A DNA stretch of 64,000 bases. It comes from Mesocentrotus franciscanus. Taxonomy: Eukaryota > Echinodermata > Echinoidea > Camarodonta > Strongylocentrotidae. Of this stretch, positions 22,830 through 32,850 are shown one piece after another. The stretch covers positions 28,380,842 to 28,444,841 of the forward strand of contig CP137685.1 in NCBI GenBank assembly GCA_037976565.1, in the 5' to 3' direction. The notes beneath the pieces were generated by a model. It saw only the letters and a list, made by a program, of their open reading frames with translations. It had not been told where the DNA came from and did no database searches. The stretch's first letter is position 1; every line of letters starts with the position of its first letter. Both the position numbers and the translations under genes were made by a program.

Positions 22830-23380
22830 ACGAGTGTGTCTAACAACATAGCTTACTTGTGAGCTATCATTTACAGTATTACCATCTACCCTTGGCTCTT
22901 TTGAAAAATGTGACATAATTATTCTAACAAAGTTTGCTAATTTCTTTAGCTGGCAAGCATGATCTGCATTAAAAACCTTATACATGTGCAACGCACTTGG
23001 TCTTAAGCTACTATACCACACAAGTTATTTGGTATATACATTTTTTTCTCTCAATTTGAAAGAATGGAGATACACAAATATAATGAAATTCATCACCAAT
23101 ATATGTTGGTGTACAAAGTGGGCAATGCAAATCATGTACTACATCTGCATCAAATCTACCTTTATTAACTGGTAATTTATGTGTTCTACATCTAAATTTA
23201 CTTAAAGTTATTCCTTCCTTCGGACATAATATCTGCAGGTATTTTTCATAAACCAACTTATTCTTAAATATCCTATAGTTCGTGCAAATACGATTTGACC
23301 AGGTAGCTGCGCTCCATTCCTGAATAGACATGTCAGAAAGCCTGGTTTTCATAGTATTCATTATCCAGGCAGCACTCTAT
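22830..23380 (-). pseudogene. Minus-strand element C-terminal Cys/His region
   Basis: Contains SIQEWSAATWSNRICTNYRIFK, LSKFRCRTHKLPVNKGRF and CPLCTPTYIGDEFHYICVSPFF, the Cys/His motif at the end of such proteins. It ends around 22,830 in a different frame. Confidence 0.75.
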
Positions 23381-23399
23381 CCTTCTCATTGAGCTCGCC

Positions 23400-24030
23400 A
23401 GACGTTCCCAAGTCCTGCACAATCAAAACTGTCTTCAAGAAACTCAACCCATTGTGACTTTATATTAATTAAACTTTGTGCTTCACTTTGCAACTGCAAC
23501 AGAAATTTAACACGAATCAAATGAATACTTTGATTGATTCCCTTTAACTTATCTAACCCAATATCCAATCATTCTACACTTAATTTTATCCAATACTTTA
23601 CCACGTCCAGTTTCACCATAAACCATGCAGTCAGGTGTGCACTTAATTACAAACAATATCGTTCTTAAAAAATTTATTTGGAAAACTTCAAGTTGATCTA
23701 TACACTCATAGCCCCAGACCTCAGTACAATATAATAAAATTCGCAAAACTAAGTGATCAAATAAATGACATTGTGTATCAACAGATAAATGCAACCTTTT
23801 TGCCTTTACTAACATACTATACATTGCCTTTCTAGCTTGTGTGACCTGTTTAGAAATTGCTTTTTTTTTAATTACCATTATAATTAAACGTCACTCCTAA
23901 ATATACAAAGTCATAAACAACTTCCAGTACACCACCATCATAATCGAATTATGGAATTCTTCTAACTTTCCCACGTGAAAAAACAACAATTTCAGTTTTG
24001 CTGGCATTAACAGCTAAGTGCCAAGCATGT
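23400..24030 (-). pseudogene. Minus-strand element RT thumb region
   Basis: Minus-strand translation gives AWHLAVNASKTEIVVFSRGK, VYDFVYLGVTFNYNG, ISKQVTQARKAMYSMLVKAKRLHL and ILLYCTEVWGYE, the conserved blocks after the RT palm. It continues to CMVYGETGRGKVLDKIKCRMIGYW. Stops and an A-run frameshift (about 23,864) break it. Confidence 0.78.
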
Positions 24031-24180
24031 GCGGATCCACGGGGGCGACAGGCCCGCCCCTGGCCAAAAAAAAAGGGGGAAAAAAGTTTTTAAAAAAAAG
24101 AATTTTCTCACAAATTGGGCAAAAAAAAAAATAGTGCTCCTACCCCCTCCTCCCCCGCTTATTCACCGGCTGGCTAAGTC
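24028..24180. mobile_element. hAT-like fragment replacing RT palm
   Basis: GTGCGGATCCACGGGGGCGAC resembles the CAGnGGCGGATCC terminus. It is followed by poly-A/poly-T-like and C-rich segments as in the other hAT MITEs here. The right terminus is not found and RT palm sequence is absent, so this is either an insertion with deletion or a later rearrangement. Confidence 0.5.
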
Positions 24181-25085
24181 GCCGCTAAATATTTCCTCAA
24201 AAATTGAACCAACAAAAAAAGTGCTCCTTACATTAAAGAACTTAACTACAACCTGAAAAATCTCCAGTGAGCAACTTTTAAGGAACTCATTTCTAATAGA
24301 GTCCCTTCCACAAGCTTGAGTATTTTCAAGCTTCTTAATCATCATGTCAACTTCCTTCAATGTAATAGGAACATCTAGACAAACATTTGCCTGAGATAAC
24401 TCTTGCATAACAATTGGGGGTTCTGGCTCATCAACCTCCCTATAACTTAAACGACTAAAATGATTTCAAAAATCCTTCAATGAAACATTTCCAGTATCTT
24501 TCCCCTTACGTCCATTCTTACCATTCAGTAGCTGCCAATATTCCTAAGGATTTTTTGTCAGCAATGAACGTAATGATTTATTCAAGTCCTGAAAATATAA
24601 CCTCTTTTTGCAACGTAACAAATTCCTATAAGATTTCCCTGCACCATCATAATTACTTGAATCAACAGGAACATCAGAGTTCCTGAACAATTTTACCTTC
24701 CACTTCCACCTATTTTTAACATTCAAATATTCCTTCTGAGCTTCCCTACATTCAGTATCAAACCATGGCTGTTGTTGACCTAGCTTGCTTACTCTGACTG
24801 TTACTTAATTTACTTCTATATTTTCTATGATGCTTTAATTTACAGACTCCAACTTCCTGTGCTGTACTCAAGAACATATCGCACAAATGTGAATAAAAAA
24901 ATATCAATACCGGGACCCTCTTGATTAACATGAGCTTCAAGTTGATCTACATATTCATGCATTAACTCACTATAATCTTTAGTATGCTGCCTAAAGTCTA
25001 ACATACTATCGCTATTACACTGAAAGGCGAGAAAGTCTGACTTGTCTGGCCCTGTGCATGCGTGATTCCCTACTTCATTTCTCAA
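24163..25085 (-). pseudogene. Minus-strand element linker and RT fingers
   Basis: Pieces in three frames give KEVGV-like (STAQEVGVCKLKHHRKYRSK), QQPWFDTECREAQKEYLNVK, KKRLYFQDLNKSLRSLL and then ITLKEVDMMIKKLENTQACGRDSIRNEFLKS, the first RT block. The protein stops at VVKFFNV, where low-complexity foreign DNA begins. The catalytic FADD block cannot be found downstream. Confidence 0.7.
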
Positions 25086-25099
25086 TCACTCAATGAATC

Positions 25100-25545
25100 A
25101 CTGTTCAAGTTAGCTTCATATTGCAAGGTCAGCATAATAGGGCAGTGTAAATCCGACAAACATCTATCAAAGATATCAACATTAAATACTTGTACTAATG
25201 GAAATAATCGTTTTGACATAATAGCATAATCAACAGTGCTACGACCATCATTCTTATTAAAGCAGGTTTACTTTCCAATAGTGTGATCACTACCTGTTCT
25301 ACCATTCACAATTCTTAGATCAGTCTTTTGGCACATCTCAATGACTTTCTTGCCATTATCATTAACAACTGTATCATTATTAGAACGAGAATTAAAAATA
25401 TCTTTATCATGCATGTCCAAGTCACCATCACAAGCTCCTACTCCTAGGCTGGACTGGTCCACAAAATCGTCTACATTCAAAAAATCATCAAGCAACCATG
25501 TTCTTGCATTAAAGTCCCCTAATCAACAAAATTGCGCATTTTGTT
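25100..25545 (-). pseudogene. Minus-strand element endonuclease, partial
   Basis: Reads GDFNARTW at about 25,530, MHDKDIFNSRSNNDT, CQKTDLRIVNGRTGSDHTIG, then GRSTVDYAIMSKRLFPLV and LSDLHCPIM. These are the GDFN, NGR, VDY and S-D-x-H endonuclease blocks. The Asn and Glu blocks at the start are missing through truncation. One frame change near 25,268 is needed. Confidence 0.75.
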
Positions 25546-25666
25546 TACTCTTAATAATTATCAATGATGTCATTACATAAATCATCAAACATAAATAGCA
25601 CCAAGAATGAACGCAAAACCTAGGAGCTCACTCCCGACCTTTACCCATATGACGGATTCTGATATG

Positions 25667-26140
25667 CTTTTCACACTGGCCAAATTTTGCTTAACCCCGT
25701 ACTATAGGTGGGGTTAAAGGGGGGTCTTAGCCCCACCTATAGTCCGGGGTTAAGCCTATTCCACTTTCTGTTCAGACTTGCATTTACCAAAGTGGGCTAG
25801 CCCCACCTATAGTACAGGGTTAGCTGGCCCTGCAAAATAGCAGGGCTAACCCGCAATTGTGGTGCTAACTCCGCAATTGCGGTGCCAAGCAAATGAATGA
25901 GAACAGAAACGAAAAATAGTCCGGTACTACGCATTGGAGCAGATTAATTGATATTCACGCTATATAGCTAGTACGGGGTTAACGAATTGCAGTGAGAACA
26001 GCATGAATTTTCTTATTCCGGGATAGGCGCTTAGTACAGGACTAAATAAGCGTGTGTGAAAAGCCAAAAAAGTTAGTCCGGGGTTAAGGATAGTACGGGG
26101 CTAAGCAAAGTACGGGGTTAAGCAAAACAAGTGTGAAAAG
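25667..26140. mobile_element. 474 bp DNA element with long inverted termini
   Basis: Left end CTTTTCACACT then TTTTGCTTAACCCCGTACTA; right end is the complement with one extra repeat of TAGTACGGGGCTAAGCAA. The terminal repeats span about 38 bp. Internally the motif AGTACGGGGTTA or its complement recurs at least eight times (for example 25,690, 25,729, 25,810, 25,972, 26,031 and 26,090). No reading frame. Target duplication not clear, so the superfamily is unassigned. Confidence 0.75.
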
Positions 26141-26548
26141 AGTATTAGAGAGTAGGCCGAATTCGTGTAGAACACTCAAAAATAGAATTTTTCATTAAAA
26201 TACACATACCATGATAACCACCAAACTGCTGCTTATTTGAGCTCTTTTGAATGCTATGATATTTAGTTTACTCTTTAAACCTTTAACATTAAGGCTGAGC
26301 TTTGAAAGATTTGAAAGATTTGAGAGAGGGTCGTATACTCCCTAGCTAGCATTGACTCTATGCAGTCAGACCGCAAGGCCCGCGATAATTAGGCACACTG
26401 ACCGAATTTACACAGCACCCGGAAATGGGATAAATCCTCAAATTTCGTGTCCCGCGAATTGCGAGATTTCGCGAGACTTTTGCACAGGTCAACAAACTTT
26501 ATCACAGCTGCTTTGGCTTTCACTGTGCTGCTTAGCATGTCAGGGTAA
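26141..26548 (-). other. Unassigned flank including right half of an interrupted frame
   Basis: Minus strand 26,548-26,389 stays open and continues in frame from 27,565-27,429 if the intervening element and one target duplication are removed (see 27,429-27,565). Nothing else recognisable. Confidence 0.35.
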
Positions 26549-26557
26549 GTGTATCTC

Positions 26558-27428
26558 TAGACAGAAATAACCGTCTGGTATGGGTCATTCTTTAATAAAA
26601 CTGACATTTGTTGACATTCCCCATACACAGACGGTAACCAATACGGCTCGCAACGGGGGGAGAGATTGAGCCGATTGTGCAGCACTTGTTACCCCGAAAC
26701 TTTCTCCCACGATTTTCCTTATTTAGATCTAATTTTCTGATTTATAAATCAGATAGAAATCAAATTTGTATTTTTTTTCTCCTATGTACAGTTGTATAAG
26801 TTTTATTACCTATTTCTAAATGCGAAATTTACGGACTTACGTATATGAATTATCCAATTGTTTATCTCAGAACCATGAAACGGCATTCGAACTGGTAATC
26901 TATGACATGACCCGGCCGATATATTTCCGGGTCAACCGACCAAAACAAGCCCAATGGCCAATCAGAGCACGTGTTTGATATTGGGCTTATGAATATTCAA
27001 ACATCACCGGCTCAAGCCGGGCTGACTCATACGTAGCTATTGGACGTTCGAAAAGAAAAAATGAATATTCATCAACTCAAACCAAGATGGCTGACAACAA
27101 ATCATGTTGACTACAAGACTTTCTCGGATTAATCATTAATTTAGGATCTAAATGAGCAAGCTATCGTAAGTCAAGTATATATTTCCGGGTTATTTATTAT
27201 TTGTTATAATACTCAGTGTAATATTGCAGCCAAAATGAATATGTGAAGACGTAAAAAGTGAAAAACTCGTTGCATATCTCATTCATCGCGGTCCGGCCGA
27301 ACCGAACCATTCGTTCCGCACACTACCCCATACGCCGTACTTCAGTCTATGTATAGAGGCGGTCAGAGGAGCCAGATGCAATCTCAGCGGAACAACCGTC
27401 GATATCAGAGACTGAAGCTTTCGGTCTA
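26558..27428 (+). mobile_element. TAGAC-terminus element, 871 bp, 9-bp target duplication (copy 1)
   Basis: Flanked by perfect GTGTATCTC at 26,549-26,557 and 27,429-27,437. Ends are TAGACAGAAA and TTTCGGTCTA, a 10-bp inverted repeat with one mismatch. It is nearly identical over its length to 58,221-59,086. Inside are a CCAAT-type box (GGCCAATCAGAGC, ~26,956), CCAAGATGGCTGAC (~27,081) and ATCGTAAGTCAAG (~27,164), which resemble a promoter, start region and splice donor. No transposase. The 9-bp duplication fits MuDR/MULE or Merlin superfamilies. Confidence 0.88.
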
Positions 27429-27565
27429 GTGTATCTCCAGACTTTTCCACGGATTTTGATATGAAATTTTCCTAATTTTACCGCATCTGAGTGATTGTAA
27501 ATATTCATTGAAATGTGTCCATATTTTCCTTCTTTCGTAGGAGGTATTCTGACATTACCTTGCAT
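27429..27565 (-). pseudogene. Left half of a small frame interrupted by the TAGAC element
   Basis: An ATG at 27,565 is preceded directly by an in-frame TAA. The frame reads MQGNVRIPPTKEGKYGHISM and onward for about 46 codons to the target duplication. With the element and one duplication copy removed it continues without a stop to TAA at 26,389-26,391, giving 98 codons exactly in frame. The product is basic and not recognised. It could be a host exon, part of another transposon, or chance. Confidence 0.3.
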
Positions 27566-27932
27566 TTAGCGTTTTCCTGACCGATATAAGCGATGTTTTC
27601 CCCAATTGTTTGATTTTTCACAACATCAATGTTGGCAGATGTGAGAAATCGCAGAGTTCGATCGATGCACGATGTATTTTATTAGCTTTTATGGCCATGA
27701 AAGTTGCACATTTTCGGTTTTAAACCGGAAGTTGTGTGACGGCCACGTTAAAATCACGAATTTTTGCCGATATGGCGCGAAAAGTGTATGTTTGGCCAAC
27801 ATGGCCGCACTTTCGTAGTCATCACCGACTCACCGTGACCGGTCCCATACGTTGCCTTTTCTGTACCCATCCGGCATAAAAGCCATATCTGATCTGGGGC
27901 CCTCGACTTACACTAAATACATGTATAATCCC
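27438..27932. other. Unassigned spacer between two elements
   Basis: Apart from the interrupted frame, nothing recognisable. Moderately GC-rich with scattered CpG and no inverted ends found. Confidence 0.4.
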
Positions 27933-27941
27933 ATTATTAGC

Positions 27942-28720
27942 TAACTCCGGGAAGCTCCAACACCGGCGCCGCAGGCGTCGGAGCTTCGGTAACACTGTAG
28001 TGGGGGCTTCTAAAACAGCCGATGGGGCAACATTACTGTTAAATCTGCAATAGTAGTACTTACAATTTTACATCATAGGGTGCACGAATCCTCAGGGCAT
28101 AACAATGATCACTTGAATTCATAATTTGAAGAAATCTTCGATGGGAAAAAAGGGTTATTCAAAGCCCTACACAAACGATTCTTCCATGTCGCAACGTCGA
28201 TTCAAAATGGCGAAGAGACAGTACGCATGCGCGGCAGAGCCGCAGAAAGTATGAATATTCATGCTATCGAGCGCCGATCGCTCGAAATCGCTGAATATGC
28301 ACGACTCGAACAAACAGAGCGGTGAATGTAAACCCAGGTCCCTCGGCCCTTCTCAACCTCGTGCATATTCAGCGATTTCGAGCGATCGGCGCTCGATAGC
28401 ATGAATATTCATACTTTCTGCGGCTCTGCCGCGCATGCGTACTGTCTCTTCGCCATTTTGAATCGACGTTGCGACATGGAAGAATCGTTTGTGTAGGGCT
28501 TTGAATAACCCTTTTTTCCCATCGAAGATTTCTTCAAATTATGAATTCAAGTGATCATTGTTATGCCCTGAGGATTCGTGCACCCTATGATGTAAAATTG
28601 TAAGTACTACTATTGCAGATTTAACAGTAATGTTGCCCCATCGGCTGTTTTAGAAGCCCCACTACAGTGTTACCGAAGCTCCGACGCCTGCGGCGCCGGT
28701 GTTGGAGCTTCCCGGAGTTA
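27942..28720. mobile_element. 779 bp near-perfect palindrome with 9-bp target duplication
   Basis: Left arm 27,942 to about 28,307 and right arm about 28,356-28,720 are near-exact inverted copies around a ~50 bp spacer. The ends are TAACTCCGGGAAGCTCC and its complement. Direct flanks are a perfect ATTATTAGC at 27,933-27,941 and 28,721-28,729. Arm length (~365 bp) and duplication length fit a long-TIR MULE fold-back. Each arm holds AAAATGGCG and GCATGCGC motifs. No reading frame of note. Confidence 0.93.
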
Positions 28721-28729
28721 ATTATTAGC

Positions 28730-29296
28730 AAGCTTTCTTGATAATATTATTAAGGCTAGGGTATTTTTCAATTAGTTATGCTTAATCCATTTTATTTTGA
28801 CACGAATTTAACAGTCAACTGTGAGAGTTAAACACTGACTCTGGAGTCTGGTCAGACTCTGATAATTATAATATAAATTATATTTAAATTTAGGGATTCT
28901 CAAACTTTGGTTCTGCCTTCTGGCTCTGGCCAACTCAAACTTAATACAACCAGCCATAGAAATAAGCAGCATTTCCCTTGTGCGAGTTGTATTATGATTA
29001 TGAACAAATCAGAATTAAAACAAAAAGCCAAAGTTAAACACTTAGGCTACATTTTACAACTTGTGCACATGAGGAAAAATGAAGTGAAAACCTCATGAAT
29101 CTGACACTTGTAATTTGTTTTCATTTAAAAAGATAAATTTGAATGCAAGCCAGTTTTGTCTACCATAAATGGCTAGCTACTTTGATCAGATCTTTTAAAA
29201 TCCCCATACATTGAACTAAGCCATTTTATATTTCTTATCATTTGTTGTTGTTTTTCTGACAGATGCACTCAACCATCGAAACTTGCGGAACATTGA
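28730..29296. other. Unassigned AT-rich sequence
   Basis: No gene or element boundary seen. A pyrimidine-rich stretch ending TTTTTCTGACAG at about 29,259-29,270 could act as a splice acceptor for the coding remnant that follows, but the frames do not agree. Confidence 0.35.
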
Positions 29297-29602
29297 CAAC
29301 AAGTTTTTCGAAAGACACAGACTTCACACATCAGTCTCCATTGCATTCCTGGATCAACATTTGCTGGACTCCATGCCTTTTTCGTTGAAGACTCGACAGA
29401 AGTTTTACTTCACATAGGAACTAACAAAGTTCGGAGGGGGAGTTTGGGAGCTGAGAAGGACGAGAAGGATTTTGTTCAGCTTATCCTTTCAGTAAAAGAA
29501 AAATCCTTTTCAAGTGATTACATTTTTGTATCTCTGATACTTCCAAGGTGGGATCCGGAGCTTTACATGAATGAAGCATTTATTATAATAAAAACTGATT
29601 GA
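29297..29602 (+). pseudogene. SGNH-hydrolase-like coding remnant
   Basis: The frame is open for about 101 codons. PGSTFAGLHAFF, then EVLLHIGTNKVRRG, KDFVQLILSVKEKSF and YIFVSLILPRWDPE match the pattern of SGNH/GDSL-type domains (GxT, HxGTND, VSSILPR). These occur as stand-alone hydrolases and within some retroelement proteins. The key GTND is GTNK here, and no start codon or downstream catalytic DxxH is seen. It is a fragment, either an old element or an exon. Confidence 0.4.
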
Positions 29603-30164
29603 ACTGTCACCGTTATACAATTTAAAGATGTTTTACTCTGATAATACTTTTATTCTCAGCGATACATTTTATGCACGTAATGGTCTAAATATACAGTACA
29701 TCATGTCAAAGTCATTTTATAAATAAAATATGAATATTATAAAATGGAAATGTTAAATGTTATTCCTAGTCCTATTTCATTTATAATTATTTATCATTAG
29801 TAGTAGTTTTAATAATGTATTTTTGTTTAACCGTTGTCTGTTTACTTAGCTATTCAGAAGAAACCAGAGCTAGTTTCTTCTGGGTTAGTTAGCATGAATG
29901 TTGATTAAGAAATGTAAATTACACAGACATGTTAAAGATATTTTTGAGATTTGTATTTCATCCAAATATAGTACCTACACAAGGTGAACATATTAATGTA
30001 AATAGTCAAGCATTGACATATTTTGATAGGTTGACAAATTGTAAGAAAATGTAGAAATAATGGAATGGAAGCAGATCTACTGGTATGTAACATTCTCAAA
30101 GTATCAATAATAATAAAAATTGTAAACTGTAATGAAGTGTAAAGCTTATAAATTTCAATTACAA
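29603..30164. other. Unassigned AT-rich sequence
   Basis: Nothing recognisable. High A+T and no persistent frame. Confidence 0.4.
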
Positions 30165-30712
30165 TCACGATGATGATGATGATTATGATGACGATGGTGA
30201 TGGTGGTGATTATGATGGCTTTGGTGATAACGATGACAGTGATTATGATGATGATTATGATGATGGCAATGGTGACGATGGCTATGGTGATAATGCTGAC
30301 GGTGATCATGATGGCTATGGTGATAATGATGACGATGATTATGATGATGGTGATGGCGATAATCATGATGGCTATGGTGATAACGATGACGGTGATCATG
30401 ATGGCTATGGTGATAATGATGACGATGATTATGATGATGGTGATGGCGATAATCATGATGGCTATGGTGATAACGATGACGGTGATCATGATGGCAATGG
30501 TGATGGCGATGATCATGATGGCTATGGTGATAATGCCGACGGTGATTATGATGATGGCGATAATCATGATGGCGCTTTGGTGGTGATCATGATGGTGATG
30601 TCGGTGGTGATGACGATGATGGCTAATTGGCTATGGTGATGATAATGATCGTGATGGCGATGATGACTTTGATGATTGTGATAAATGGTGATAATGATGT
30701 TGAAGGTGAAAA
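30165..30712 (+). repeat. GAT/GGT microsatellite with 90 bp duplication
   Basis: Degenerate trinucleotide and hexanucleotide repeats (GATGAT, GATGGC, TATGGTGAT). Bases 30,301-30,390 and 30,391-30,480 are identical 90 bp tandem copies. I/M/T-rich open frames on both strands are artefacts of the repeat. Confidence 0.92.
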
Positions 30713-32021
30713 TTAGAATCTTATTAGTTTTATTTGTGCCTTTTCAACCCACCGCACATTAAATTTCTATCCGATGGTCTGCATTAACACATATAAACAA
30801 AAACAGAAAATAAATTATCAGATATATATTCCGCGGGTCACTATAAAACAAAATCAAACGGAAAAGAGAATAGGGGAAGAATTTTTAATTATTTTATTTC
30901 CAAAAATACACATCAACCGGAGTTACATAATTGATAAAAGAACCATCAAATAAAATATTACCATCAAAGAATGCCTGGGGATGAATTACCAACATAAATT
31001 AATGTTTAAGGCTCTTCTCATTATAGTCCATGGTTTACAAATAAAAAAATAAAAACATTTCAGAACTTTTACAACTAACCGCTTGCGATACAACCATGAA
31101 ATTTTTAAGCAGGGATGGGAACAATCATATTTTCATTTTTCAATCACAATACCAATACCAATCGCATCTCCCCCCCCCCGAAAGTTTGTATTTTCACAAA
31201 TATACATTTGAGAAAGAAAATGTGTCTTCTTTGTTAAAATGATACCAAAGCCTGGCCAAAAACATCTTATATAGACACTTAAATCCTCCCCATTGTCCCC
31301 TATTCATTCTAGAGCTGGTATTCTATATTGTACTTGATTGTACTTGAGTACGTATCCGCATCCAACTTGTACTTTCTTTACACTTCTATTATTATGAAGC
31401 GCATGAGTATCATACACAATAATAAGTATGTGGGGCAATACAAAGCCTCTACGTCCGGGGGTTACACACCGAGAGTAATACGAGAATATATCTAATCACC
31501 GTCTATCCTCCGTGCGTGTTCATGTATAGCGCACGGACTGGTTGGACCGCACAGTACATCGATAATCGACGCAAGGCTAGATATAACGTAGTATCCCCCG
31601 GTTGACACATGACGTCATACTCGGATGACCCACGCATATCGTTTGTGTCACCGCTATTGAATATGTTGGAATGAACATGGTGTTGAATTTACCGTGTTCC
31701 TGACCGATATAAAGAAATACAACAAAGGAAACAGTGATGGTTTGAAAGTTTGTATATTTATCATCACAATGAACCAAATTACTGTTTGATGCAGTGGCGT
31801 TTTCATATTTTTTTAATGCTGAATATCGTAAAGTTGCTATGTTTTTTGACTGTTTTAAATGCTCTTTTTAAAGCATGTTAACGTAAAAAAATATCTTGAT
31901 GTTTTTAAAGATAGATTATTTGGTCTATCTTCTTCATATTGGTACATAAATAAAAAAAACCATAAAGAAATATTGATGCAATCGCAATTTTCATGTACCA
32001 ATGTATTCTGCTTATTGTACG
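30713..32021. other. Unassigned sequence
   Basis: No gene recognised. AT-rich, with a C-run at 31,172-31,180 and a local CpG-richer stretch at 31,450-31,660. Confidence 0.35.
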
Positions 32022-32237
32022 TTATTGCCGTACAAAGCTTGCATACGACTTGTGTAAATACGTGCGAATTCGCGGGCGCTGCGGACTGACTGTATGCAAA
32101 TTGCTGGAGTGCCTGTGAATGCCCCCTTCAGGAATGTGCTCCATCGCACCATGTACTACATCATCAAGTCTAAATGACACGTCCCCATCGCGAACATCTT
32201 CCACCTCCAGCAAGTTAAATGCATTTGCAACAGCCAT
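32022..32237 (-). CDS. Possible first exon or small gene, unidentified
   Basis: The minus-strand ATG at 32,237 sits in a strong start context (CTATCACCATGGCTG). The frame reads MAVANAFNLLEVEDVRDGDV and is acidic, with balanced codon use for about 55 residues (to around HSSNLHTVSPQR), after which composition looks random. No domain recognised. It could be an exon of a host gene on the minus strand, a remnant of an element, or chance. No clear donor could be fixed. Confidence 0.25.
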   Translation of the reverse strand: MAVANAFNLLEVEDVRDGDVSFRLDDVVHGAMEHIPEGGIHRHSSNLHTVSPQRPRIRTYLHKSYASFVRQ

Positions 32238-32639
32238 GGTGATAGTTGAATATCGTTTAAGAGAATGATAGTAATACAGGATATTACAAAGCAGACAATG
32301 CAGTTCTGTACTTACACAAATTTATATGGATGGGACAACACAAATTCAGATATCCAATTCCAGTTCCTGCAGAAGCAAACCAATCTCTAAATTTCACCAC
32401 TTAAAAGTCCCAGTATATATCAACAAGGATGCTAGCAGCTGTTATAGAGTAATACCTCCACATTACTATTTTTAAAAAGCTGGCAAGAAAGTGTAAAATT
32501 GGTAAAAACCTGAAATAAAAACGTAGATTGACAACTCGATCACAAGGCTCACAATATCATTATTATTATTGTGTAAGGGTAACCATGGTTTATGGTTACC
32601 ATGGTTCTTTTGTATAAGGGAAAAGAGAGGGAGAGGAAT

Positions 32640-32850
32640 GAGAAGGGATGATAGAGAGAGAGAGAGAGAGAGAGATTGAGAACGAGGCCAAAATGATCGA
32701 GTGTGTGTTATTTGATTACTACAGAAAATAATTATTGAGCGTATGAGCTGTCGGATATCGATTGCCAGAATCTGCCCCCAATGTTGATTGATGCTTATCC
32801 AAATATATTGGCTGACACTCGCCCAAATATGGATAAATTTTTTGTATTCC
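32640..32850 (-). repeat. Diverged dispersed relative of the satellite unit
   Basis: A GA tract at about 32,652-32,675 lies near a segment (32,765-32,840). The complement of that segment reads CATATTTGGGCGAGTGTCAG..ATATTTGGATAAGCATCAA, similar to CATATTTGGGCAAACGTCAG..ATATTTGGGCAAGCATCAA in the array at 1-9,745. Only about 60-70 bp aligns by eye. Confidence 0.4.

Larger units (their letters stand above)
22520..25600 (-). mobile_element. Non-LTR retrotransposon, minus strand, RT palm lost
   Basis: Minus-strand order: endonuclease (25,545-25,100), linker (25,085-24,544), RT fingers (24,408-24,180), then a foreign hAT-like segment in place of the palm, RT thumb (24,030-23,549), C-terminal Cys/His region (23,361-22,830), an AT-rich repeat array and a 3' end with AATAAA (GAGTCAATAAAGTC on the minus strand, 22,534-22,547). 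The 5' end is truncated. Clade is uncertain (Jockey/CR1/RTE-like motif style). Confidence 0.78.

Noticed and set aside
29932..30586. Long Ile/Thr-rich and Met-rich frames on both strands
   Set aside because: They read the GAT/GGT microsatellite and its flank in different frames; repetitive composition, no start context.
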